DNA of 64,000 nucleotides from UBA5216 sp043743335. GTDB taxonomy: Bacteria; Pseudomonadota; Gammaproteobacteria; Burkholderiales; SG8-41. Both the position numbers and the translations under genes were made by a program. Shown here piece after piece: positions 26,045 through 34,672 of the stretch (its first letter is position 1; each line of letters starts with the position of its first letter). Under the pieces are notes generated by a model. The model was not told where the DNA came from and searched no databases. It was given only the letters and a program-made list of their open reading frames with translations. The stretch lies in contig JAYTWR010000004.1 of the NCBI GenBank assembly GCA_043743335.1, positions 12,924 through 76,923 of the forward strand. Reading direction: 5' to 3'.

Positions 26045-27097
26045 ATGAGGTTACTAGTGGAAAAGCCGGTACACATGGATAGCGCACTACAGACGGCCCG
26101 ATGGATTCCCGCGTGGCCCGCAACCGCGGCAATCGTCAGTGCTGTCCTCCTGACAGGCATGCCGCCTGCACCGCACGCGTATGCCGCTGACGCCTACCCG
26201 GTGAAAACCATACGCATCGTCATCGGCTTTACCGCCGGTGGCAACAGCGATGCCATGGCGCGGCCGATGGCGCGGCGGTTGTCTGAGGCCACCGGCCAGC
26301 AGGTCATTATCGACAATCGGCCCGGTGCATCTGGCAATATCGGTATGGAGCTGGTGGCGCGCGCTGCGCCCGACGGCTACACCATTTTTAGCGGCCCGGC
26401 GTCGAGTTTGACAGTCAATCCGCACATCGCAGAGCGCATGCCGATAGACACACTGCGCGATCTCGCGCCGGTGGTGTCGCTGGGGCAGTTTACTTCGGTG
26501 CTGGTTTCGCACCCGTCGTTACCGGCAAAAACCGTGGCCGAGTTAATTGCGCTGGCCAAGCAGCGACCGGGGCAGATCACGTTTAGTTCACCGGGCAACG
26601 GCACCGGCTTTCATCTCGCTGGCGAACTCTTCAAGCTGCATGCTGGCATCAAGGCGCTGCACGTGCCCTATGCGCAAATCAGCCCCATGCTGGCCGATTT
26701 GATGGGCGGGCGTGTGGACATGATGTTTTTCTCTGTGGCGGTGGTTGCGCCGCACGTGAAATCCGGCAAGCTGCGCGCGATTGCAACCACCGGCAGAGAG
26801 CGCTCGCCAGCGATGCCTGAGGCGCCGACGTTTCGTGAGTTGGGATTACCGAGCTATGAATACAGCGCCTGGCACGGCATCTTCGCGCCGGCAGCCATGC
26901 CCAAAGACCTCGTGGAGCGCTTGAACGAGCTCATTACCAAGGTGCTGGCGCTGCCGGACGTGCGCGACTTTTACATTGCGCAAAACGTCTACCCGATGCC
27001 CCTCACCCCCGCAGCCCTTGCCGAGCGCGTGCGCACTGAGCACGATAAATGGCGCAAGGTGATTCGCGATGCCGGGATCAAGCCGGGGTTGGGTTAA
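26045..27097 (+). CDS. Bug/TctC-family periplasmic receptor
   Basis: The protein has 350 residues from ATG 26045; ATG 26075 is an alternative that shortens the N-region of the signal peptide (cleaved near HAYAADAYP). Family motifs: KTIRIVIGFTAGGNSDAMAR, DNRPGASGNIGMELVA, LHVPYAQISPM and WRKVIRDAGIK. It is probably cotranscribed with the CMD-family gene, so its ligand may be the pathway substrate. There is no ribosome site upstream of 26045, where the AT-rich motif lies. Confidence 0.9.
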   Translation: MRLLVEKPVHMDSALQTARWIPAWPATAAIVSAVLLTGMPPAPHAYAADAYPVKTIRIVIGFTAGGNSDAMARPMARRLSEATGQQVIIDNRPGASGNIGMELVARAAPDGYTIFSGPASSLTVNPHIAERMPIDTLRDLAPVVSLGQFTSVLVSHPSLPAKTVAELIALAKQRPGQITFSSPGNGTGFHLAGELFKLHAGIKALHVPYAQISPMLADLMGGRVDMMFFSVAVVAPHVKSGKLRAIATTGRERSPAMPEAPTFRELGLPSYEYSAWHGIFAPAAMPKDLVERLNELITKVLALPDVRDFYIAQNVYPMPLTPAALAERVRTEHDKWRKVIRDAGIKPGLG

Positions 27098-27117
27098 AGG
27101 GGGGGGCACTACCAAGG

Positions 27118-28360
27118 CTACGCGGGGCGGATATTCAGTAGATGCCGCGCTGCATCTATCGTTTCACTCGCCGTCAGCCCCACAGGCCCCAAGCCATCGG
27201 CGACGCACTGATTCGCCGCCGCACCATGCAGCCCTACGGCAGCGTCCAACGCGTGCGGCGCCTCGACACCTTGCGCCAATAACGCAGCGATGATGCCCGT
27301 CAGCACATCTCCCATGCCTGCACTGGCCATGCCCGGATTGCCGGACGTGTTGATGCGCCACGGTTGGCCGGGCGACGCGCATACGCTGCCTGCGCCTTTG
27401 AGCACGACGTGTGCGTTGAATTGATGCGCCAATTTTTCGGTGGCGGCGATGCGGTTGGCCTGCACTTCGCCCGTGGTGCAGCCGAGCAGGCGTGCCGCTT
27501 CGGCAGGATGGGGCGTCAGCAGTTTTTCTGTAACTATTTGATTTAATAGGGTTTTTAGTTTTTCGGACACGGCGATAAGATTTAAGGCATCCGCATCGAT
27601 CACTAAAGGCCGCGTGGACGCAAGCGCCGCTTCAAGGCAAGCCATAGCTTCCGGCGATTGGCCTAGGCCGGGACCGATGGCGAGGCAACTGAGGTGATCC
27701 AGCATCAATACGTCGCCGGCCGTGCGCAGCATTAATTCGGGTTGCGCAACATCCAGCAGCGGCGCATCGCGTGCCAGCAAGCCCACGTAAACACGGCCTG
27801 CCCCCAGTTTTAACGCTGCGCGTCCCGCAAGCAAAGCGGCACCCACCATGCCGTCGGCACCGCCAATGATGCCGACACTGCCGTGACTGCCTTTGTGTGA
27901 GTTGCGCGGGCGCTGCGCGAGGGGTTGTGTGGCACCGAGCACGCGGCCCGGTGCGGCCTCGTTGCCGCTATTAAGCGCGAGATCCGCCACAACGATCTCG
28001 CCGCAGCAATCCGGCCCGTCCAGCGTCAACAGGCCCGGTTTCGCGGCGATGAAAGTGATGGTGTGTGTGGCGCGTACGCAGCAGCCGTGACCTTGGCCGG
28101 TGTCGGCGTTGAGGCCGCTGGGGATGTCGATGGCGAGCACGGGCGTGCGGCCGGTGCTTCGGTTATTGATAGCGGCGATCCATTCCGCGTAGCGACCCGT
28201 AATGTCGCGGGTGAGGCCGATACCGAAGAGTCCGTCGATGATCAGACACCCATCATTTTTGTCCGGCACGGTAGCGATAGTGGTGCCGCCGATGTCCAAC
28301 CATTTTGCGTATGCCAGCAGTCAAATACAGCGGCGTGCCATGCGTCATTTTGGCGAGCAT
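27118..28360 (-). CDS. nnrD: NnrE-NnrD fusion with an intact NAD(P)HX dehydratase and a damaged epimerase half
   Basis: From 28299 (TTG) the frame gives 393 residues. About 115 are the C-terminal half of the NnrE epimerase domain (LIIDGLFGIGLTRD, DIPSGLNADTG). These are followed by a complete ADP-dependent NnrD dehydratase (GIIGGADGMVGAALLAGRAA, LTPHPAEAARLLG, TSGNPGMASAGMGDVLTGII). The NnrE N-terminus MTHGTPLYLTAGIRKM is present at 28348-28299 in another frame, and the roughly 85-100 residues between, including the substrate loop, are missing. NnrD repairs hydrated NAD(P)H; the epimerase is probably dead. Translation may start at the TTG or by restart. Confidence 0.8.
27531..27543 (-). repeat. 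dispersed AT-rich motif, intragenic copy in nnrD (exact core)
   Basis: The coding strand reads AATCAAATAGTTA, encoding NQIVT in a low-GC patch between conserved motifs of the dehydratase. Confidence 0.6.
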
Positions 28361-28422
28361 CATGCGTATTAGTTTAGCGGAAAAGCGGTGGTACAATATG
28401 GCTTTACAGAGTCTGAAAACCG

Positions 28423-31400
28423 ATGATTCTGCGTCTCCGGGGGCGGCGAGCCCTCTCTGATTTTCGCCTTGCCAAACTTTCCCAGTCGCTACCGGCGTCG
28501 TTTGCTGGGCTGACATTGCATGCTGAGTTTTGGCATTTTGTTGAACTCACGAGTGCCGTGTCTGCCCTGTCCGCCGCCGAGCTTGAGCGGCTCGAACGCA
28601 TTCTGACCTATGGTCCGGTTGGCCCGGTCGGCGCTGTGGATACCGCGCAAGGCGAAGTGCTGCTGGTGACACCGCGGCCCGGTACGATTTCACCGTGGTC
28701 TTCCAAGGCAACCGACATCGCGCGGCATTGCGGGCTGGAAGCCGTGCGCCGCATTGAGCGCGGCACGGTGTTCCGGGTGAGCGGCGTTGATTTCGGTGAA
28801 GCACGCCCGGCATTGTTGCCGCTGATACACGACCGCATGACCGAGGTGGTGTTCGCGTCGCTGGAAGATGCCGACAAGCTGTTTCAACGCTTCGAACCCA
28901 AGCCGCTGGCGACCGTGGATATTCTCGGCGGCGGTGTGCAAGCCTTGGCGCGAGCGAATCGTGACATGGGCCTAGCGTTGTCGGAAGACGAAATCAGCTA
29001 TCTCGTTGAGCACTTCACGCGCATGGCGCGCAATCCCACCGACGTTGAGCTGATGATGTTCGCACAGGCCAATTCGGAACATTGCCGCCACAAGATTTTC
29101 AACGCCGATTGGGTGATCGACGGGCAGATCAAAGACATTTCCTTGTTCGGCATGATACGCACTACGCACGCCAAGCATCCGCAAGGCACGGTGGTGGCGT
29201 ATTCGGACAATTCGTCGATTATCGAGGGCGCGCGTGTCGCGCGGTTTTATCCCGGCACGGATGGCGCGTATCGATTCGTTGAGGACGACACACACATTTT
29301 GATGAAGGTGGAAACCCACAATCACCCGACGGCGATTGCGCCCTATCCGGGCGCGGCCACCGGCTCCGGCGGTGAAATTCGTGACGAAGGTGCGACCGGG
29401 CGCGGCTCCAAACCCAAGGCCGGGCTGACAGGGTTTAGTGTGTCGAATCTGCGCATCCCCGGCGCGCTGCAACCGTGGGAGCGCGCATCCGAGTCATACG
29501 GCAAGCCCGGACGCATCGCGTCGGCCTTGCAAATCATGCTCGACGGACCCATCGGCGGCGCGGCGTTTAACAACGAATTCGGGCGTCCCAATCTCACCGG
29601 TTACTTTCGCACGTATGAGCAGTCGGTGGCCGGCGAAATGCGTGGCTATCACAAGCCGATCATGATGGCGGGCGGCGTTGGCAACATCGCCGCACGCCAT
29701 GCCTTCAAAGCCGAGCCGCAGGCGGGCGCGTTGCTGATTCAGTTGGGCGGGCCGGGCATGTTGATTGGCCTGGGCGGCGGTGCTGCGTCGAGCATGGATA
29801 CCGGTGCGAATCAAGAAGATTTAGATTTTGATTCCGTGCAGCGCGGCAATGCGGAAATTCAGCGTCGCGCGCAGGAAGTGATCGATCGGTGCTGCGCGCT
29901 GGCCGACGCCAATCCGATTTTGTCGATACACGATGTCGGCGCAGGCGGTATTTCAAATGCGTTGCCGGAAATGGTGCATCAGGCCGGACGTGGCGGACGG
30001 TTTAATTTGCGTAAAGTGCCCAGTGAAGAGCCGGGTATGTCGCCGTTGCAAATCTGGTGCAACGAGTCGCAGGAGCGCTACGTGATGGCGATAGCGCCGG
30101 ATTCGCTGGCGGCCTTTGATGCGATTTGCGCGCGTGAACGTTGCCCGTACGCGGTGGTGGGCGAGGCGACGGACGACGGGCGCTTGACCGTGCACGATTC
30201 CGTGTTCAACAACAACGCGGTGGACATGGATTTGTCGGTGCTGCTTGGCAAGCCGCCGAAAATGACGCGGCGCGTGGCGCGTATCGCAAGTGTTATTCAA
30301 GTATTTGATTTTAAAGGAATAAATTTACGCGAAGCCGCATACCGCGTGTTGCGCATACCGTCGGTGGCGGACAAAACCTTTTTGATCAGCATCGGGGACC
30401 GCAGCGTCGGCGGCATGACGGCGCGTGACCAGATGGTTGGTCCGTGGCAGGTGCCGGTGGCGGATGTGGCGGTGACGCTGATGGGTTTTAACACCGTGCG
30501 CGGCGAAGCCTTTGCAATGGGCGAGCGCACGCCGCTGGCGGTGATTAACGCGGTAGCGTCGGGCCGCATGGCGGTGGGCGAGGCGATTACCAATATCGCT
30601 GCGGCACCGATTGCGAAAATCGGCGACATCAAACTCTCGGCCAACTGGATGGCGGCAGCGGGCCACGGCGGTGAAGATGCGGCCTTGTTCGACACCGTGC
30701 ACGCGGTGGCGATGGCATTGTGCCCGCAGTTGGGCATTAGCATCCCGGTGGGCAAAGATTCGTTGTCCATGAAAACCGCGTGGTCGGATGGCGGGCAGAA
30801 AAAAGAAGTGATCGCGCCGCTGTCGCTGATTGTGTCGGCGTTTGCCCCGGTGTTAGACGCTCGTAACACCCTGACGCCACAACTGCGCACCGATTGCGGC
30901 GAAACGGTGTTGCTGTTAATCGACTTGGCCGTCGGCAAACAGCGTTTGGGTGGTTCGGCCTTGGCGCAGGCTTTTAGCGCGACGGGCGCGGTGACGCCCG
31001 ATGTGGAGTCGCCTGCAGCCATAGTTGAATTTATTCAACAAAAACAATTGGTTACAGATGCCGGCCAAATTTTGGCTTACCACGACCGCTCAGATGGCGG
31101 CTTGTTTGCCACTGCGTGTGAAATGATGTTCGCGGGGCGTACCGGCGTGACTTTACAGTTGCCCGCAGGCGCAGCGCTAATCGAGACTTTGTTTAACGAA
31201 GAGTTGGGCGTGGTGCTGCAAGTGCGCGCAGGCGACGAGGCGGCGGTGTGTGGCGCGTTCGGCATGGCTTGCCGTCGCATCGGCGTGTTGAATGCCGATG
31301 CAATGTTGCGCATTGAAGCAGGCGGCCACGAAGTATTTTGTGAATCGCGTGTCGAGCTGCACCGCGCTTGGTCCGACACCACTTGGCGCATGCAGACGCT

Positions 31401-32298
31401 GCGCGACAACCCGCAATGTGCGCAGGAAGAATTTGATCGCATTCTCGATGTTGCCGATCCGGGTATGACGCCGGTGCTGACGTTTGACCCCGTGCAAAAT
31501 GTTGCCACGCCGTTCATCAATAAGGGCGCGCGGCCGCGCATGGCCATCCTGCGCGAGCAAGGCGTCAACGGGCAAATCGAAATGGCCGCAGCGTTTGATC
31601 GCGCAGGTTTTGCGGCGGTGGACGTGCACATGAGCGACATTATCGTGGGGCGTGTGAGTCTGGCTGACTTCAAAGGCTTTGCGGCGTGCGGCGGATTTTC
31701 CTATGGCGACGTGCTGGGGGCGGGCGAGGGCTGGGCTAAATCAATTCTGTTCAACGCACGCGCGCGCGACGAATTCGAGGCGTTTTTCAAACGCGACGGT
31801 GCCTTCGCGCTGGGTGTGTGCAACGGTTGTCAGATGATGAGCAACTTGCGCACGCTGATTCCCGGTGCCGGCATCTGGCCGCATTTTGTGAAGAACAAAT
31901 CCGAGCAGTTCGAAGCGCGTGTGGCGATGCTGGAAATTCAGTCTTCGCCTTCGCTGTTTTTTGACGGCATGGCCGGTAGTCGTTTGCCGGTGGCGGTGGC
32001 GCATGGCGAGGGCTATGCGGAATTCACCGACGCAGCCGCACTGACGCAGGCGCAGCCGCTGGTTGCGCTGCGCTTTGTGGATAACGCAGGGCAGGTGACA
32101 GAGCGCTACCCGCTCAATCCCAATGGCTCAACGCAAGGTATCACCGGACTCACCACGGCCGATGGTCGTTTCACCATTTTGATGCCGCACCCGGAACGCG
32201 TGTTCAGAACGGTGCAGCATTCGTGGCACCCCGATGGCTGGGGCGAGAACGGGCCGTGGCTACGCATGTTCGGCAATGCGCGCAAGTGGCTGGGTTGA
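28423..32298 (+). CDS. purL: phosphoribosylformylglycinamidine synthase
   Basis: The large single-chain form (1291 residues) of the fourth step of purine synthesis makes FGAM from FGAR, glutamine and ATP. The N-terminal domain is followed by the paired synthase halves (KVETHNHPTAIAPYPGAATG, GGISNALPE, HDRSDGGLFA). The C-terminal glutaminase has its nucleophile Cys near residue 1133 (GVCNGCQMM) and PHPERVFR near the end. It is divergent from nnrD, with about 60 bp between the starts. Two AT-rich motif copies lie inside the gene. Confidence 0.97.
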   Translation: MILRLRGRRALSDFRLAKLSQSLPASFAGLTLHAEFWHFVELTSAVSALSAAELERLERILTYGPVGPVGAVDTAQGEVLLVTPRPGTISPWSSKATDIARHCGLEAVRRIERGTVFRVSGVDFGEARPALLPLIHDRMTEVVFASLEDADKLFQRFEPKPLATVDILGGGVQALARANRDMGLALSEDEISYLVEHFTRMARNPTDVELMMFAQANSEHCRHKIFNADWVIDGQIKDISLFGMIRTTHAKHPQGTVVAYSDNSSIIEGARVARFYPGTDGAYRFVEDDTHILMKVETHNHPTAIAPYPGAATGSGGEIRDEGATGRGSKPKAGLTGFSVSNLRIPGALQPWERASESYGKPGRIASALQIMLDGPIGGAAFNNEFGRPNLTGYFRTYEQSVAGEMRGYHKPIMMAGGVGNIAARHAFKAEPQAGALLIQLGGPGMLIGLGGGAASSMDTGANQEDLDFDSVQRGNAEIQRRAQEVIDRCCALADANPILSIHDVGAGGISNALPEMVHQAGRGGRFNLRKVPSEEPGMSPLQIWCNESQERYVMAIAPDSLAAFDAICARERCPYAVVGEATDDGRLTVHDSVFNNNAVDMDLSVLLGKPPKMTRRVARIASVIQVFDFKGINLREAAYRVLRIPSVADKTFLISIGDRSVGGMTARDQMVGPWQVPVADVAVTLMGFNTVRGEAFAMGERTPLAVINAVASGRMAVGEAITNIAAAPIAKIGDIKLSANWMAAAGHGGEDAALFDTVHAVAMALCPQLGISIPVGKDSLSMKTAWSDGGQKKEVIAPLSLIVSAFAPVLDARNTLTPQLRTDCGETVLLLIDLAVGKQRLGGSALAQAFSATGAVTPDVESPAAIVEFIQQKQLVTDAGQILAYHDRSDGGLFATACEMMFAGRTGVTLQLPAGAALIETLFNEELGVVLQVRAGDEAAVCGAFGMACRRIGVLNADAMLRIEAGGHEVFCESRVELHRAWSDTTWRMQTLRDNPQCAQEEFDRILDVADPGMTPVLTFDPVQNVATPFINKGARPRMAILREQGVNGQIEMAAAFDRAGFAAVDVHMSDIIVGRVSLADFKGFAACGGFSYGDVLGAGEGWAKSILFNARARDEFEAFFKRDGAFALGVCNGCQMMSNLRTLIPGAGIWPHFVKNKSEQFEARVAMLEIQSSPSLFFDGMAGSRLPVAVAHGEGYAEFTDAAALTQAQPLVALRFVDNAGQVTERYPLNPNGSTQGITGLTTADGRFTILMPHPERVFRTVQHSWHPDGWGENGPWLRMFGNARKWLG
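30298..30310 (-). repeat. dispersed AT-rich motif, intragenic copy in purL (antisense, exact core)
   Basis: The minus strand reads AATCAAATACTTG preceded by TTTAA, in a short AT-rich patch encoding IQVFDFKGINL. Confidence 0.45.
31042..31054 (+). repeat. dispersed AT-rich motif, intragenic copy in purL (sense, one mismatch)
   Basis: AAACAATTGGTTA encodes KQLVT just before the conserved AYHDRSDGG segment. The 30 bp around it are strikingly AT-rich for this gene. Confidence 0.5.
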
Positions 32299-32355
32299 TC
32301 GTGAGCGGGCCGGGTATCGATCCCGCATGGCGCAATTAAGTTAAAAACGACGCTT

Positions 32356-32400
32356 GCCACAGAGGACACCGAGGACACCGAGGACACCGAGGACTGTGGC
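32356..32400. repeat. 9-bp tandem repeat flanked by inverted GCCACAG/CTGTGGC
   Basis: Units of GAGGACACC repeat three times and are bracketed by GCCACAG and CTGTGGC. The first 16 bases recur at 17733 on the other strand, so this is a dispersed element. Confidence 0.75.
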
Positions 32401-32414
32401 TAACGGCTTTTTCC

Positions 32415-32450
32415 AATAAAAAACGGCGGAACAAATACGCCGTTTTTATT
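32415..32450. terminator. bidirectional terminator between purL and the isomerase gene
   Basis: AATAAAAAACGGCG pairs with CGCCGTTTTTATT around a 9-base loop, with A and T tracts on opposite sides. It serves both convergent genes. Confidence 0.85.
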
Positions 32451-32456
32451 GTTAAA

Positions 32457-32469
32457 AATCAATGACTTA
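32457..32469 (+). repeat. dispersed AT-rich motif copy at a stop codon (exact core)
   Basis: AATCAATGACTTA includes the complement of the isomerase stop codon (32467-32469) and follows the terminator by 7 bp. Confidence 0.55.
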
Positions 32470-33273
32470 CTCTATTTTTGCCTTAGCCCGCATATCCGCC
32501 AGCATTTTCTGGATTTGCTGGCCTTGCAGCATTTGCTGAATCTGCGGCTTGGCTTCTTCCAGCGTCGGCACTTTGGTCGCGCGCTCGTCGTCCAGCCGTA
32601 TCACGTGAAAGCCGAACTCGGATTGCACCGGGGTATCGGTCAGTTGGCCTTTTTTGAGTTTGCCTAAGGCCTCGCTGAAGGGCTTGACGTAGCGGCCCGC
32701 GGGAGCCCAATCGAGATCGCCGCCGCGTGTTTTGGAGCCGGTGTCTTTGGATTTATCCGCCGCCAGCTTGTCGAAGCTGCCCCCCTTTTTGAGTTGCGCA
32801 ATGATGTCTTTGGCTTCGTCTTCTTTTTCTACCAAGATGTGCCGTGCCTTGTATTCCTTGGCGGGAATGGTGGGCTTGACGCGTTCGTATTCCTTTTTGA
32901 CGGCGTCATCGTTCACCGGGTTGGCCTTCATGTAGTCCTGAACAAAGGCGTTGACCAGGGTTTCCTGACGTTGCAAGTCGAGCTGCGCAGCGACTTCCGG
33001 GGTTTTTTGCATGCCTTTTTTCACCGCTTCCTGCGCGACCACTTCCTGATTGATCAGGGTCTCACGCAGTTGATTGCGCACTTCGGGCGTATCCGGCTGT
33101 TTGCTGGCGGCGCGCATTTTGAGAATGGTGTCGAGCCGCGCCTGCGGGATTTCCACGCCGTTGACCTTGGCGACTTGGGCGTGGGCCGGAGCGGCCAGCA
33201 AGCCGGCAGTCGTCAAAACCACTGCGGCCACCGAAGCGGCGATGTTGTTGGGTGAAAAACGGGGGGCGTGCAT
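32467..33273 (-). CDS. periplasmic parvulin-type peptidyl-prolyl isomerase
   Basis: The protein has 268 residues from ATG 33273, which follows AAGGAA; an upstream ATG is less likely. The signal peptide ends near APAHAQ. A SurA-like N-terminal helical region is followed by a rotamase domain with YKARHILVEKEDEAK, GGSFDKLAADKSKD, GGDLDWAPAGRYVKPF and FGFHVIRLDD. It probably assists folding of outer-membrane or secreted proteins. It is the last gene of the minus-strand run that includes bolA, yciB and msrB. Confidence 0.9.
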   Translation of the reverse strand: MHAPRFSPNNIAASVAAVVLTTAGLLAAPAHAQVAKVNGVEIPQARLDTILKMRAASKQPDTPEVRNQLRETLINQEVVAQEAVKKGMQKTPEVAAQLDLQRQETLVNAFVQDYMKANPVNDDAVKKEYERVKPTIPAKEYKARHILVEKEDEAKDIIAQLKKGGSFDKLAADKSKDTGSKTRGGDLDWAPAGRYVKPFSEALGKLKKGQLTDTPVQSEFGFHVIRLDDERATKVPTLEEAKPQIQQMLQGQQIQKMLADMRAKAKIE

Positions 33274-33301
33274 AAATGAATTCCTTGGTGGTTGTGTGTC
33301 T

Positions 33302-33565
33302 TCAGATTTCTTCGGGTGCAAATGCTTTTATGGACAAGGCATGAATAGCGGTTTGCATCATTGGGCCGAGCGCATCGTAAACCAAGCGATGTCGCGCAGG
33401 CAACGTCAAACCGTGAAATTGTGCCGAAACCAGCAACAATTGGTAGTGCCCGCCGCCAGCTTTGGCGCCTTCGTGCCCGACGTGGCGACCGGAATCATCG
33501 AGGATCTCGATGGATTCAGGCGTTAGCGCAGCGAGGCGTTGCTGCATGTGTTCAATAGTATTCAA
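33302..33565 (-). CDS. bolA: BolA-family protein
   Basis: This 87-residue single-domain protein has GGGHYQLLLVSAQFHGLTLP and ARHRLVYDALGPMMQTAIHA, the BolA fold signature with its conserved histidines. BolA proteins pair with monothiol glutaredoxins in iron-sulfur handling. It is 28 bp upstream of the isomerase start and 63 bp after yciB. Confidence 0.92.
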   Translation of the reverse strand: MNTIEHMQQRLAALTPESIEILDDSGRHVGHEGAKAGGGHYQLLLVSAQFHGLTLPARHRLVYDALGPMMQTAIHALSIKAFAPEEI

Positions 33566-33628
33566 TGCGTCGCGCTTTTTTAAATGACTGCTGTCAGAGA
33601 CCCGCCGACCGGGAAAGGGTTCCCGTAG

Positions 33629-34195
33629 TCAGTCGGACTTGACCGGCGGCTGCGCTTGATCGGGCTGATCCGGTAACAGGTGTTTGCTGATCAACAAAGC
33701 CTGACCGATCATGAACACCAGCATCAGGCCCATGCCGCCAAACATCTTGAAATTCACCCAAGTATCGGTTGAATAGTTGAAGGCGACATACAGGTTCAAC
33801 ACGCCCATCAAAATGAAAAACACGATCCAGCTCACCAGCAGTTTGCCCCAAATGGCGTCAGGTAACGCCACGGATTTTTCCATCATGGCGCGGATGAGAT
33901 TTTTCTTGAACAACAAGGCTGCGCCCCCCAGTGCAGCGGAAAACAGCCAGTACAGCACCGTGGGCTTCCACTTGATGAAGGTTTCATTTTGCAATATTAG
34001 TGTCGCGCCGCCGAACACCGTGATTACGCCCAAGCTCACCCACAGCATGGGTTCAATCTTGCGATGCCTGAACCATACCCAGCCGATTTGTGCGAACGAG
34101 GCCGCGATGGCCACCGCCGTGGCCGTATAAATGCCGTAAAACTTAAACGCCGCGAAGAACAGAATCACGGGGAACATGTCGAACAAAAACTTCAT
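33629..34195 (-). CDS. yciB: septation protein A / YciB inner-membrane protein
   Basis: This 188-residue protein has five or six hydrophobic helices and the signatures MKFLFDMFPVILFFAAFK, FIKWKPTVLYWLFSAAL and NLYVAFNYSTDTWVNFKMFG. YciB interacts with division and envelope-elongation proteins. It is part of the msrB-yciB-bolA-isomerase run, 30 bp after msrB. Confidence 0.93.
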   Translation of the reverse strand: MKFLFDMFPVILFFAAFKFYGIYTATAVAIAASFAQIGWVWFRHRKIEPMLWVSLGVITVFGGATLILQNETFIKWKPTVLYWLFSAALGGAALLFKKNLIRAMMEKSVALPDAIWGKLLVSWIVFFILMGVLNLYVAFNYSTDTWVNFKMFGGMGLMLVFMIGQALLISKHLLPDQPDQAQPPVKSD

Positions 34196-34225
34196 GGCGT
34201 CAAACCTTTGTGGTCTTAACTAGTC

Positions 34226-34621
34226 TTAAGTTTTTTCAAACTTCAGCGAAGCGGAATTGATGCAATAACGCAGCCCGGTGGGCTTGGGGCCGTCTTCAAA
34301 CACATGGCCCAAGTGCGCATCGCAGCGGCTGCACAGCGCCTCAGTGCGGCGCATGAAAAAGCTGTTGTCTGATTCCGACGCCACATTTTCCGCAACGGCA
34401 GGTTGCCAAAAGCTGGGCCAGCCGGTACCGGATTCAAATTTGTGCTCGGACTTGAATAATTCTGTGTCGCAGCAGATGCAGCGATATACGCCGTGTTCAT
34501 GGTTATCCCAATACGCGCCGGTGAATGCGCGCTCGGTGCCTTTTTTGCGCGCGACATCGAATTGCTCGTTGTTGAGCATTTGTTTCCATTCGGCGTCGGT
34601 TTTTTTCACTTTGTCAGTCAT
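34226..34621 (-). CDS. msrB: peptide methionine-(R)-S-oxide reductase
   Basis: This 131-residue MsrB has two CxxC zinc pairs (RCICCDTEL and CSRCDAHLG) and the catalytic Cys in RYCINSASLKF. It reduces methionine-R-sulfoxide in oxidised proteins using thioredoxin. The length is normal and no signal peptide is seen. Confidence 0.95.
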   Translation of the reverse strand: MTDKVKKTDAEWKQMLNNEQFDVARKKGTERAFTGAYWDNHEHGVYRCICCDTELFKSEHKFESGTGWPSFWQPAVAENVASESDNSFFMRRTEALCSRCDAHLGHVFEDGPKPTGLRYCINSASLKFEKT

Positions 34622-34672
34622 GGCGTCTCGTAAAAATGTGGTGCTGATTCAGTCGCGTTCAAGACGCGCAAC

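Noticed and set aside
25318..26160. 280-codon minus-strand frame over the CMD-family gene
   Set aside because: It is antisense to a gene with clear CMD motifs and has Pro/Arg/Ser-rich nonsense composition.
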